Shown here one piece after another: positions 51,650 through 60,181 of a stretch of 64,000 bases of DNA (the first letter of the stretch is position 1; each line of letters begins with the position of its first letter). Location: contig NZ_JAMLIX010000001.1 in NCBI RefSeq assembly GCF_023953965.1, positions 3,038,501 through 3,102,500 of the forward strand. The letters run 5' to 3'. Position numbers and translations under genes: made by a program. The notes under the pieces were generated by a model that was given only the letters and a program-made list of their open reading frames with translations, had not been told where the DNA came from and did no database searches. This DNA comes from Bosea sp. (in: a-proteobacteria) (GTDB taxonomy: Bacteria > Pseudomonadota > Alphaproteobacteria > Rhizobiales > Beijerinckiaceae).

Positions 51650-53872
51650 TCAGGCGGCGGCGAGGACCTCGGCGAAGGGGTTGTCCAGGCTGAGCAGGTG
51701 GTCGATCTCGCTCGCCGGCACGGCCTTGGAGAACAGGAAGCCCTGCAACTCGTGGCAGCCGATCGCCTGCAGGAAGCGGCGCTGGCCCGCGGTCTCGACA
51801 CCCTCGGCGCAGACGCGCAGGCCGAGCGCCCGCCCCAGATGCGCCATCGAGTGGACGAGGATCGCCGATTCCCCCGTCGCCTCCATGTATTCGAGGAAGG
51901 AGCGGTCGATCTTGATCTTGTCGAAGGCGAAGCGCCGCAGGTAGATCAGGCTCGAATAGCCGGTGCCGAAATCGTCGAGCGCGAGGCCGACGCCATGCGC
52001 GCGGATGTTCATCATCGCGGTTTCGGCGGCGTCGGCATCCTCGATCAGCACGCCCTCGGTCAGCTCGAGCTCGAGCCGGGCGGGGTCGAAATCCGTCTCC
52101 GCGATGGTGCGGATGACGTTGGCGACGAAATCCCTGTGGCGGAACTGGATCGGCGAGACGTTGACCGCGAGGCGAAGGCCCTTCCAGCGTCTGGCCTCGG
52201 TGCAGGCGCGGCGCAGCACCCATTCGCTGAGCGGCACGATCAGCCCGCGCTCCTCGGCGATGGCGATGAACTCCGAAGGCGGGATCAGGCCGTGGACCGG
52301 ATGCGGCCAGCGCACCAGCGCCTCGACGCCGACGATGGCCGAACCGTCGATGGAGACCTGCGGCTGGTAATGCAGGACGAGCTGGTCGTTGTCGATCGCC
52401 TGGCGCAGATCGTCCTCGACCATGCGCTTGAGCTGGAGCGAGCGGTTCATCTGCGATTCGAAGAAGGCATAGCGGTTGCGGCCGCTGTTCTTGGCCTCGT
52501 AGAGCGCGGTGTCGGCGCGCTTGAGCAGCGCCTCGCGGCTGGTGCCGTCGCGCAGCGCCATGGCGATGCCGATGGAGCAGCCGATCGTGACCTCGACGCC
52601 TGCGAGCATGAACGGCTCGGTGAGGGCGGCGAGGATGCGCTCGCCCAGAGCCTTGCTGCCGGAGGGCGTGGCCGAGCGGGTCTGGATGACGCCGAACTCG
52701 TCGCCGCCCAGCCGCGCGACAGTGTCGCCGATCCGGGCAGCGCCCGAGAGGCGCGCCGCGACCTGGCGGATGAGCTCGTCGCCCGCGGTGTGGCCGTAGG
52801 TGTCGTTGACGGCCTTGAAGCGGTCGAGGTCGATGAGCAGCACGGCCAGTCCCGGCCCGTTCTCATCGATATGCGCCAGCGTCTGGTCGAGCGTCAGGTC
52901 GAAGCTGCGGCGGTTCGGCAGGAGGGACAATTCGTCCTGGCCGGCGAGGTGCTGGATCTGGCGCTCGCGCAGAGCGATCTGCTCGGCGGAAGCGCTCAGG
53001 CGCTGCACGACGAAGATGAAGACCGCGGAGAACAGCAGCGCCACCGCGATCAGCGCCCAGAGGAAGCGGCGCAGCATCACGTCGCCGGGACGGGCCGGCG
53101 ACCAGGCGAGCCAGGCGGCGCTCGTCCCGTCGGCGGCCCGCAGGTTGAGCCGCGACAGCGGGTCGGCGGGCGGGGCGCTCACGAGATGGATGCCGGCGAT
53201 GCGGTTGCCCGCCGCCAGATCCGCGAGCAGGGCGTCGGTGAGATGCCGGTAGGCGACGAAGAACAGCGGCGCCGGGGCCGCCCCGGCCGGGGAAGCGATC
53301 TGCGGCAGCTCGACCGCCGTCAGGATCAGGACCTCGCCGCCATCCGTGACGATGGTCGAGCGGGCGGCACCCGGCAGGGCGGCGGCGCCGGTGCCGGCAG
53401 GGGCGACGAAGGCACTCCACACGCCCTGCTGCAAGGCGTCGAGATGGTGCGGGATGGCTTGTGCGGGGTGATCCGCCGTGCTCGGATTCTCGACCCATGC
53501 CAGCACCGTCTCGCCGGCCCCGCCGATATAGGCGCCGTCGAAATCCATCAGCTGTCCGCTCAGCCGTTCGAGCGTGGCGCGTGGCGTCGCCTCGGCGCCG
53601 GGCTGGTGCAGCGCGTTGGGGAGATCGCCGGCGGCGACGAGGCGCTCGAGCCGGAGCTCGCCCAGCCTCATCTGGGCGTTGACGGCAGCCTCGATCCGCT
53701 CGCCCTGGCGCTGCGCCTCGAGCCGGTTGGCCTCACGGGTGATCGCGACGACGACGGCGATTCCGGCCGCCATCAGCAGCAGGAAGGCACAGCCCAGCGT
53801 GACGATGGTGTTCGCGAACATGCGCGCGGAAGAACCCGCATTCGTCATCTTCGCGGCCGTTGCTGCAGGCAT
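51650..53872 (-). CDS. Membrane GGDEF-EAL cyclic-di-GMP protein
   Basis: A 740-residue sensor. Transmembrane helices at about 18-44 and 268-290 flank a periplasmic sensor domain of about 225 residues (CHASE4-like by position, not confirmed). The GGDEF domain (about 310-470) has an intact active site (389-393) and an intact inhibitory site RIGD (380-383). The EAL domain (about 480-735) keeps EAL (517-519), DDFGTG (633-638) and KIDRSF. Both synthesis and hydrolysis of cyclic di-GMP look possible. It may set surface or motility behaviour, fitting neighbours bcsS and exoD, but that link is inference. Confidence 0.92.
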   Translation of the reverse strand: MPAATAAKMTNAGSSARMFANTIVTLGCAFLLLMAAGIAVVVAITREANRLEAQRQGERIEAAVNAQMRLGELRLERLVAAGDLPNALHQPGAEATPRATLERLSGQLMDFDGAYIGGAGETVLAWVENPSTADHPAQAIPHHLDALQQGVWSAFVAPAGTGAAALPGAARSTIVTDGGEVLILTAVELPQIASPAGAAPAPLFFVAYRHLTDALLADLAAGNRIAGIHLVSAPPADPLSRLNLRAADGTSAAWLAWSPARPGDVMLRRFLWALIAVALLFSAVFIFVVQRLSASAEQIALRERQIQHLAGQDELSLLPNRRSFDLTLDQTLAHIDENGPGLAVLLIDLDRFKAVNDTYGHTAGDELIRQVAARLSGAARIGDTVARLGGDEFGVIQTRSATPSGSKALGERILAALTEPFMLAGVEVTIGCSIGIAMALRDGTSREALLKRADTALYEAKNSGRNRYAFFESQMNRSLQLKRMVEDDLRQAIDNDQLVLHYQPQVSIDGSAIVGVEALVRWPHPVHGLIPPSEFIAIAEERGLIVPLSEWVLRRACTEARRWKGLRLAVNVSPIQFRHRDFVANVIRTIAETDFDPARLELELTEGVLIEDADAAETAMMNIRAHGVGLALDDFGTGYSSLIYLRRFAFDKIKIDRSFLEYMEATGESAILVHSMAHLGRALGLRVCAEGVETAGQRRFLQAIGCHELQGFLFSKAVPASEIDHLLSLDNPFAEVLAAA

Positions 53873-53959
53873 CGTTGATCCAGGACAGACTTCTCTTCCT
53901 ACGTCCTAATGCCTGAATGATTGATATCCCGTTGCGGGACCTTTCCGGCTTTCGGGCCG

Positions 53960-54709
53960 TCAGCGTCCCGAGGGGGCATAGGGCGGCCGGGGTATCGCCA
54001 TATGGGCGGCCCTGAGCGCCGCCGACCAGCGTTCGCGCAGGTCGTGGAAATAGGGCTCGCCCGCCTCGATGCGGCGGTTCAGCTCGAAATCGTCGGCATC
54101 GCGCCGCATCACCACGAGATCGATCGGCAGGCCGACGCCGAGATTGGAGCGCATGGTCGAATCCATCGAGATCAGCCCGACCTTGAGCGCGTCGTAGAGA
54201 TGGGTCTTGAAGGTGACGGCCCGGTCGAGGATCGGCTTGCCGTATTTGTGCTCGCCGATCTGGAGGAAGGGGGCATCGATGCCGCATTCGATGAAGTTGC
54301 CGGCGCCGTAGACCATGAAGAGCCGCATCGGCTGCCCCTTGATCTGGCCGCCGAACAGCATGCCGATCTCGAACTTGACGCCGGCCTCCTCCAGCGCCGG
54401 GCCGTCGATCTCGCGGACATGGCGGATCGAGCGGCCGACGAGCTGGGCGGCCCGGAACATCGAGCCCGCATTCTGCAGCGTCTCGAGCTCGCCGGTCTCA
54501 GGCGCCGGCAGCCCCTCGTGCAGGAAGCTCACCACCGATTGGGTGATCGAGAGATTGCCGGCCGTCATCAGCACGAAATTGCGCTCGCCCGGCCAGGAGA
54601 AGACATGGAGCTTGCGGAAGGTCGAGATGTCGTCGAGCCCGGCATTGGTGCGCGTGTCGGCGATCATGACGAGCCCATCCTGCACGAGGATTCCGGCGCA
54701 ATAGGTCAC
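53960..54709 (-). CDS. Anbu / bacterial proteasome homologue (BPH) peptidase
   Basis: A 249-residue Ntn-hydrolase of the Anbu (ancestral beta subunit) family. The sequence begins MTYCAGILVQDGLVMIADTR, with the conserved Thr2 that becomes the nucleophile after Met removal, then TNAGLDDISTFRKLHVFSWP, typical of Anbu. Anbu forms large rings or open helical assemblies; the natural substrate is unknown. It is the last gene of an operon with ATP-grasp, alpha-E and transglutaminase-like genes, the recognised Anbu association, 45 bp after the transglutaminase gene. Confidence 0.92.
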   Translation of the reverse strand: MTYCAGILVQDGLVMIADTRTNAGLDDISTFRKLHVFSWPGERNFVLMTAGNLSITQSVVSFLHEGLPAPETGELETLQNAGSMFRAAQLVGRSIRHVREIDGPALEEAGVKFEIGMLFGGQIKGQPMRLFMVYGAGNFIECGIDAPFLQIGEHKYGKPILDRAVTFKTHLYDALKVGLISMDSTMRSNLGVGLPIDLVVMRRDADDFELNRRIEAGEPYFHDLRERWSAALRAAHMAIPRPPYAPSGR

Positions 54710-54754
54710 GGGGTTTCACATCCTTGTCTTGTCAGGCTGCCCGCGTCGGGGCGC

Positions 54755-55582
54755 TCACTGGTTGGCCAGGCGGCCTTCGGCCTCATGGGCGCTGACGAGG
54801 ACGTTGAGGCTTTCGCCCCCGCCGCCCTGGCGCGAGCCGCGGACCGGCGCGGCATCGGCATAGTCGAGCCCGATCGCGACGCGGACATGGCTGTCGATCG
54901 GGCAGAGCCCGTTGGCGCAGTCGAAGCCGATCCAGCCGTAATCGTCGAGATGGATCTCGGCCCAGGCATGGGCGCCGTTGCCGTGCGGCAGGGTATCCAA
55001 CTTGGCGACATAGCCCGAGACGTAGCGGGCGGGCTGGCCGAGATGGCGCGCGCAGGCCATGAAGACATGGGCGATGTCCTGCGCGATCGCCTCGCGCGCG
55101 GCGAAGGCGGCGGGCGCGCCGACGCCGCTGCGCCCGCTCGCCCTGACGCATGTCATCCGCTCGCTGAGGGCGGCCATCAGCGCATGCATCCGCGAAAGCG
55201 GCGTGGCGGCGCCGGCGGCGGCCTCCTCGGCGAAGGCGCGCAGCGCCTCGTCCTGCGCCGTCAAGAGCGTGTCGCGGCGATAGACCTCGCAGGGCACGCG
55301 CTCCAGGCCGCCGCGCACGACGCCGGCGAGGTCGATGGTCTCGATCAGCCCGTCGATGCGGATGGTGAGCGCCGAGATCGGGCCCTCGGCATAGAATGAG
55401 TGCACGATGTTGCCATGGGCGTCCTGGGAGGCGCGCAGGCGCCCGTCGATATTCGGCTCGATGCGCCAGGACATCACGTGCTGGCCGTCATGGTCGCGCG
55501 GGGTCAGCCGCAGGATCTGCGTGATGTGGCGCGCCGGCTCAGCATAATCATAGCCGATCGTATGGGAAATCCTGATCCGCAT
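54755..55582 (-). CDS. Transglutaminase-like protein of the Anbu operon, catalytic Cys replaced
   Basis: A 275-residue protein with the N-terminal beta domain (MRIRISHTIGYDYAEPARHI) and a transglutaminase core. Family members have GVCQDxAH around the catalytic cysteine. Here the segment reads AIAQDIAHVFMACARHLG, so alanine (Ala167, codon GCG on the minus strand) stands in place of cysteine. The other triad residues remain: His205 in GAHAWAEI and Asp221 in GFDCANG. It may be an inactive, substrate-binding member, or Cys177 may substitute, which is less likely. It lies between alpha-E and Anbu genes, 21 and 45 bp away. Confidence 0.87.
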   Translation of the reverse strand: MRIRISHTIGYDYAEPARHITQILRLTPRDHDGQHVMSWRIEPNIDGRLRASQDAHGNIVHSFYAEGPISALTIRIDGLIETIDLAGVVRGGLERVPCEVYRRDTLLTAQDEALRAFAEEAAAGAATPLSRMHALMAALSERMTCVRASGRSGVGAPAAFAAREAIAQDIAHVFMACARHLGQPARYVSGYVAKLDTLPHGNGAHAWAEIHLDDYGWIGFDCANGLCPIDSHVRVAIGLDYADAAPVRGSRQGGGGESLNVLVSAHEAEGRLANQ

Positions 55583-55603
55583 GGTCCAGTCCGGGTTACG
55601 GCC

Positions 55604-56545
55604 TCATTGCAGATACTGCTCGAAGATGGTGTTGCCGAGGCGGTTGTTCTCGGTGATGAACTCCTCGATGAATTCGTGCAGCCCGTGCTGGAAGACATCG
55701 TCGATGCGGGTGTTGCTGAGGTTGGCCAGCGTCTTGCGCGCCTGGCGCTGCGCCGGCCCCTGGCGGCCATAGGCGTCGCCGAGCGAGTCGAGGAAGCGCG
55801 AGATGCTCTCGTAGCAGGCGGCGAGCGAGCGCGGCATGCGCCGGTTCAGCACCAGGAGGTCGGCGACGAGGATCGGCTTCACCGCCTCGCGATAGACCCA
55901 GTGATAGGCGGTCAGCGCCGAGACCTCGCGCAGCACCGTGGTCCACTGGAAATAATCGAGCGAGCCGCCGACCTGCTCGTCGGCCGGCAGCAGCACATGG
56001 TATTTCACGTCGAGGATGCGGGCGGTGTTGTCGGCGCGCTCGAGATAGACGCCGAGCCGCGAGAACCAGTAGCCGTCGTCGCGCAGCATGGTGCGGTAGG
56101 CCGAGCCGTCGAAGGTGAGCGAGACGTGCTTCACCCAGTCGAGGAAGCGGGCGAACTCCTCGCGGTCCATGCGCTTCTTCTCGAAGCGCTGGAGCTCGAG
56201 CCAGGCGCTGTTCAGCGCATCCCACATCTCCGAGGTCAGCGCCGTGCGCACCGCGCGCGCATTCGAGCGCGCCTGGGCGAGGCAGTTGCGGATCGAGGAG
56301 GGGTTGTCGGGGTTGAAGGTCAGGAAATCGCAGACATTGCGCTCGTTCGCCTCGCCATAGGCCTTGGCGAAGGCCTCCTCGCAGCCGGCGGTCAAGACCG
56401 CGCTCTGCCATTCCGTGCCGGCGCCGCCATAGGTCGTCGGCAGGTTGGTCAGGCGCGTCGTGGCATCGAGGATGCGGGCGAGATATTCGGCCCGCTCGAC
56501 ATAGCGGGAAACCCAGTAAAGGCTGTCTGCGGTGCGCGAAAGCAT
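55604..56545 (-). CDS. Alpha-E domain protein of the Anbu operon
   Basis: A 313-residue all-helical protein of the alpha-E family. It begins MLSRTADSLYWVSRYVERAE, diagnostic of the family, and contains WDALNSAWLELQRFEKKRMD and AHWVYREAV-like segments. The function is unknown. It is always found with the type 2 ATP-grasp protein and often with Anbu and transglutaminase-like proteins, and is thought to act with the ATP-grasp ligase. It lies 67 bp after the ATP-grasp gene and 21 bp before the transglutaminase-like gene. Confidence 0.92.
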   Translation of the reverse strand: MLSRTADSLYWVSRYVERAEYLARILDATTRLTNLPTTYGGAGTEWQSAVLTAGCEEAFAKAYGEANERNVCDFLTFNPDNPSSIRNCLAQARSNARAVRTALTSEMWDALNSAWLELQRFEKKRMDREEFARFLDWVKHVSLTFDGSAYRTMLRDDGYWFSRLGVYLERADNTARILDVKYHVLLPADEQVGGSLDYFQWTTVLREVSALTAYHWVYREAVKPILVADLLVLNRRMPRSLAACYESISRFLDSLGDAYGRQGPAQRQARKTLANLSNTRIDDVFQHGLHEFIEEFITENNRLGNTIFEQYLQ

Positions 56546-56612
56546 GGTCAGCGTGTGCCTTTCCGCGGGGTGGCAGGCCGTTGCGGGAGGAGGGCCGGTG
56601 CGGGCGCGTCGC

Positions 56613-58028
56613 TCATGCGTCGAGTACCCAGGTGTCCTTGGTGCCGCCGCCCTGGCTCGAATTGACGACGAGCGAGCCCTCCTTGAGCGCGACGCGCGTC
56701 AGCCCGCCCGGCACGCAGGAGATGCCGTGGGCGCCGGAGAGCACATAGGGGCGCAGGTCGACATGGCGCGGCGCGACGCCCGAGGCGACGAAGGTCGGGC
56801 AGGTCGAGAGCGCCAGCGTCGGCTGGGCGATGAAGCCCTCGGGCGCCGCCTTGAGCTTGCGCCGGAAGGCTTCGATCTGGGCCTTGTTGGCGTGCGGGCC
56901 GACGAGCATGCCGTAGCCGCCCGAGCCGTTGACCTCCTTGACCACGAGCTTCTCGAGATTGTCGAGCACATAGGCGTTGGCTTCCGGCTCGCGGCATCTG
57001 TAGGTCGGGACGTTCTTCAGGATCGGCTCCTCGCCGGTGAAGAACTTCACGATCTCCGGCATGTAGCTGTAGACCGCCTTGTCGTCGGCGACGCCGGTGC
57101 CGATGGCGTTGGCGAGCGTGACGTTGCCGGCCTTGTAGGCACCGACGATGCCGGGCACGCCGAGCACGGAATCGCTGCGGAAGGCGAGCGGATCGAGGAA
57201 ATCGTCGTCGATGCGCCGGTAGATCACGTCGACGCGCTTCGGTCCCTGCGTGGTGCGCATATAGACGATGTCGTCCTTGACCAGGAGGTCCGAGCCCTCG
57301 ACCAGCTCGACGCCGAGCTTGTCGGCGAGGAAGGAGTGCTCGTAGAAGGCCGAATTGTACTGGCCGGGCGTCAGGAGGCAGATCGTCGGGTCGGAGGGCG
57401 CGCTGCGCGGCGCGACCGAGCGCAGCGTCGCGAGCAACTGGTCTGGATAGTTGTCGACCGGCGCGACGCGATGGGTGGAGAACAGCTCCGGGAAGAGCCT
57501 GAGCATCACCTCGCGGTTCTCCATCATGTAGGAGACGCCGGACGGCGTGCGCGCGTTGTCTTCCAGTACGTAGAACGTATCCGCGTCGACGCGCACCACG
57601 TCGATGCCGGCGATGTGGCAATAGATGCCGTGCGGCACCTTGAAATCGACCATTTCGAGCTGGTAGCAGGCGTTGCGATAGACCAGATCGGGCGGGAGGA
57701 TGCCGGCCTTCAGGCATTCCTTCGGGCCGTAGACATCGGCCAGGAACATGTTGAGCGCGGTGACGCGCTGGCGCAGGCCCGCTTCGAGCCTGGTCCATTC
57801 GGGCTTGGTCAGCACGCGCGGGATGATGTCGAAGGGGATCAGCCGCTCGGTCGATTCCTCGTCGCCATAGACCGCGAAGGTGATGCCGATGCGGCGGAAG
57901 AACAGCTCCGCCTGGCTGCGCCGGAGCGCCAGCGTCTCCGGCGGGGCTTCCTTCAGCCAGCGATCGAGAGCCTCGTAGGCGGGCCTGAGCTCGGTTCCCG
58001 ACCCGGTCATTTCATCGAATGCGACCAT
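56613..58028 (-). CDS. Circularly permuted type 2 ATP-grasp protein of the Anbu operon
   Basis: A 471-residue ATP-grasp protein of the circularly permuted type 2 group. Segments include GITFAVYGDEESTERLIPFD, RVDADTFYVLEDNARTPSGV, LVVKEVNGSGGYGMLVGP (ATP binding) and the C-terminal RVALKEGSLVVNSSQGGGTK. ATP-grasp enzymes join a carboxylate to an amine or thiol, and this group is proposed to make a peptide or peptide-like product handled by Anbu. It is the first gene of the four-gene operon; 108 bp separate it from DUF488. Confidence 0.93.
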   Translation of the reverse strand: MVAFDEMTGSGTELRPAYEALDRWLKEAPPETLALRRSQAELFFRRIGITFAVYGDEESTERLIPFDIIPRVLTKPEWTRLEAGLRQRVTALNMFLADVYGPKECLKAGILPPDLVYRNACYQLEMVDFKVPHGIYCHIAGIDVVRVDADTFYVLEDNARTPSGVSYMMENREVMLRLFPELFSTHRVAPVDNYPDQLLATLRSVAPRSAPSDPTICLLTPGQYNSAFYEHSFLADKLGVELVEGSDLLVKDDIVYMRTTQGPKRVDVIYRRIDDDFLDPLAFRSDSVLGVPGIVGAYKAGNVTLANAIGTGVADDKAVYSYMPEIVKFFTGEEPILKNVPTYRCREPEANAYVLDNLEKLVVKEVNGSGGYGMLVGPHANKAQIEAFRRKLKAAPEGFIAQPTLALSTCPTFVASGVAPRHVDLRPYVLSGAHGISCVPGGLTRVALKEGSLVVNSSQGGGTKDTWVLDA

Positions 58029-58136
58029 TGAGCCCTCTTCCCCTTTCGGGCCAGCCTATGCGTATTCGCCGGCGTTCGGGAAGAGGGGGGCCAGCCGCGC
58101 CATTGGTCTCATGGCCCTTTTAACGCGCAGTCTCGA

Positions 58137-58493
58137 TCAGCTGGCGCGGCCGTCCAGCCATTGGCGCAGGACCTGCGCATTGTTGCGGTCCTCGTCCTTC
58201 GCCGCATAGAGCAGGACGACGGGGCCCTGCTTCAGCCGGGCCTCGAGAATGGCGAGGGCGGCCTGTGCCGGCGGGTGGCCGAGCTCGGCGGCATAGGCGG
58301 CGCGGAATTCCTCCCAGCGCCCGGGATGCGCATGGAATTCGTGGCGCAGCGTGTCGCTCGGCGCGAGATCCTTGAGCCAGAGGTCGATCCGGTCTTTCGC
58401 GACGCCGCGCGGCCAGAGCCGGTCGACCAGGATGCGCGTGCCGTCGCTCGCGGCGGGAGGATCGTAGACGCGCTTGACCGTCAGCGTCGGCAT
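58137..58493 (-). CDS. DUF488 family protein
   Basis: A 118-residue protein. RILVDRLWPRGVAKDRIDLW, APSDTLRHEFHAHPGRWEEF and VVLLYAAKDEDRNNAQVLRQ are classic DUF488 (YeaO-like) segments. No biochemical function is established. Its ATG at 58493 shares one base with the radC stop (TGATG), so it is the third gene of map-radC-DUF488. Confidence 0.9.
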   Translation of the reverse strand: MPTLTVKRVYDPPAASDGTRILVDRLWPRGVAKDRIDLWLKDLAPSDTLRHEFHAHPGRWEEFRAAYAAELGHPPAQAALAILEARLKQGPVVLLYAAKDEDRNNAQVLRQWLDGRAS

Positions 58494-59254
58494 CAGATCA
58501 GCCCCAGGCTGCGGAAGCTGGCATGGCCGTCGCGGCCGACGATGATGTGGTCGTGGATGGCGATGCCGAGCGGCTTGGCGATATCGACGAGCTCGCGTGT
58601 CATCCTGAGGTCGGCGCCCGAAGGCGTCGGATCGCCGGAAGGGTGGTTATGCGCGAGTATGATCGCCGAGGCCGACAGTTCCAGCGCCCGGCGCATCACC
58701 TCGCGCGGATAGACCGGGGTGTGGTCGACCGTGCCGGTCTGCTGGACCTCGTCGGCGATCAGGAGGTTCTTCTTGTCGAGGAAGAGGATGCGGAACTGCT
58801 CGCGCTCGGCGAAGGCCATCGCGGTACGGCAGTAATCCAGCACCGACGACCAGGAGGAGAGGACCGGCCGCTTGCCGACCGCGCCCCTGGCCATGCGCCT
58901 GAGCGCCGCCTCGACGATCTTGAGATCGAGCGCGACGCCCTCGCCGACGCCCTTCACCTCGGTCAGGCGCGCGGGCGCAGCCGCCAGCACCTCCGCGAAG
59001 GAGCCGAAGCGCTGGACCAGCTCCTTGGCGAGCGGCTTGACGTCGCGCTGCGGGATCGAGCGGAACAGCAGGAGCTCCAGCAACTCGTAATCCGGCAACG
59101 CCTCGGCGCCGGCCTCCTGGAAGCGGGCGCGCAGGCGTTCGCGATGGCCGTGATAATGCGGGGCGGGCGCCTCTGCCGCGGCGGCGGGCGCGGGCGTCTC
59201 GGCCGGCGCCGCAGCCGCTGCCTTGCCCGAGCCCTTGCCGCGGCGAGCGCTCAT
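58493..59254 (-). CDS. radC: RadC-family JAB-domain protein
   Basis: A 253-residue protein. An N-terminal Ala/Pro-rich extension (about 1-35) precedes the helix-hairpin-helix region (LPDYELLELLLFRSIPQRDV). The C-terminal JAB/MPN-type metalloprotease-like domain has LAHNHPSGDPTPSGAD with the His-x-His and Asp metal ligands, plus HDHIIVGRDGHASFRS. The role is uncertain; a direct DNA repair function has not held up. The ATG overlaps the map stop by four bases (ATGA). Confidence 0.92.
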   Translation of the reverse strand: MSARRGKGSGKAAAAAPAETPAPAAAAEAPAPHYHGHRERLRARFQEAGAEALPDYELLELLLFRSIPQRDVKPLAKELVQRFGSFAEVLAAAPARLTEVKGVGEGVALDLKIVEAALRRMARGAVGKRPVLSSWSSVLDYCRTAMAFAEREQFRILFLDKKNLLIADEVQQTGTVDHTPVYPREVMRRALELSASAIILAHNHPSGDPTPSGADLRMTRELVDIAKPLGIAIHDHIIVGRDGHASFRSLGLI

Positions 59255-60075
59255 CTTGCGGCGAGCGGATTGCCGAGGCCGGCGGGCGACAGCGTGAAGA
59301 TCTCGCAGCCCGTCTCGGTGACGCCGATCTGATGCTCGAACTGGGCCGAGAGCGAGCGGTCGCGGGTCACGGCGGTCCAGCCATCCGAGAGCACCTTCAC
59401 CCCCGGCTTGCCGAGATTGATCATCGGCTCGATGGTGAAGACCATGCCGGGTTTCAGCAGGATGCCCTCGCCGGGGCTGCCATAGTGCAGGATGTTGGGC
59501 GCGTCGTGGAACAGCCGGCCGATGCCGTGGCCGCAGAAATCGCGCACCACGGCGCAGCGCTCGGCCTCGGCATAGCGCTGGATGGCGAAGCCGATGTCGC
59601 CGGTGGTGGCGCCGGCGCGCACCGCCGCGATGCCGCGCTGAAGGCTCTCATAGGTGATCTCGATCAGCCGCTCGGCCTTCCGCGAGACCTCGCCGACGCC
59701 GTACATGCGGCTCGAATCGCCGTGCCAGCCATCGACGATCAGCGTGTAGTCGATGTTGAGGATGTCGCCTTCGCGCAGCGGCTTGTCGTCGGGGATGCCG
59801 TGGCAGACGACGTGGTTGATCGAGGTGCAGATCGACTTGGTGTAGCCGCGATAGAACAGGGTCGCCGGATAGGCGCCGTTGTCCATGGCGAACTGGAAGG
59901 CGAGATCGTCGAGGCGCTGCGTGGTGACGCCCGGCCTGACATGGGCGCCGAGCATGTCGAGCCCCTCGGCTGTGAGCCGGCCGGCCTTGTGCATGGCGGC
60001 GAAGGCTTCGGGCCCATGGATCTTGATGGCGGGCTCGCGCGAGCGCGAGCGGCCGATGGCGTCTTCGTAGGTCAT
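59251..60075 (-). CDS. map: Type I methionine aminopeptidase
   Basis: A 274-residue metalloenzyme that removes the initiator Met from new proteins. Metal ligands are visible in order: Asp in NIDYTLIVDGWHGDSS (two aspartates), His in GHGIGRLFHDAP, Glu in FTIEPMI and Glu in EHQIGVTETG. The substrate His lies in NHVVCHGIPD. I start at ATG 60075 (MTYEDAIG); an upstream in-frame extension is not conserved. It heads the overlapping map-radC-DUF488 set. Confidence 0.96.
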   Translation of the reverse strand: MTYEDAIGRSRSREPAIKIHGPEAFAAMHKAGRLTAEGLDMLGAHVRPGVTTQRLDDLAFQFAMDNGAYPATLFYRGYTKSICTSINHVVCHGIPDDKPLREGDILNIDYTLIVDGWHGDSSRMYGVGEVSRKAERLIEITYESLQRGIAAVRAGATTGDIGFAIQRYAEAERCAVVRDFCGHGIGRLFHDAPNILHYGSPGEGILLKPGMVFTIEPMINLGKPGVKVLSDGWTAVTRDRSLSAQFEHQIGVTETGCEIFTLSPAGLGNPLAAR

Positions 60076-60181
60076 TGCACGCGGACAGCTCCTCGACGAC
60101 ATATCTATTGCGTTTGGCGGTGCGCGCAAGTCGCGTGGATAGCTGGCGCGCGGGCGCGGCGGGGTGTATCAGGCTGGCGCC

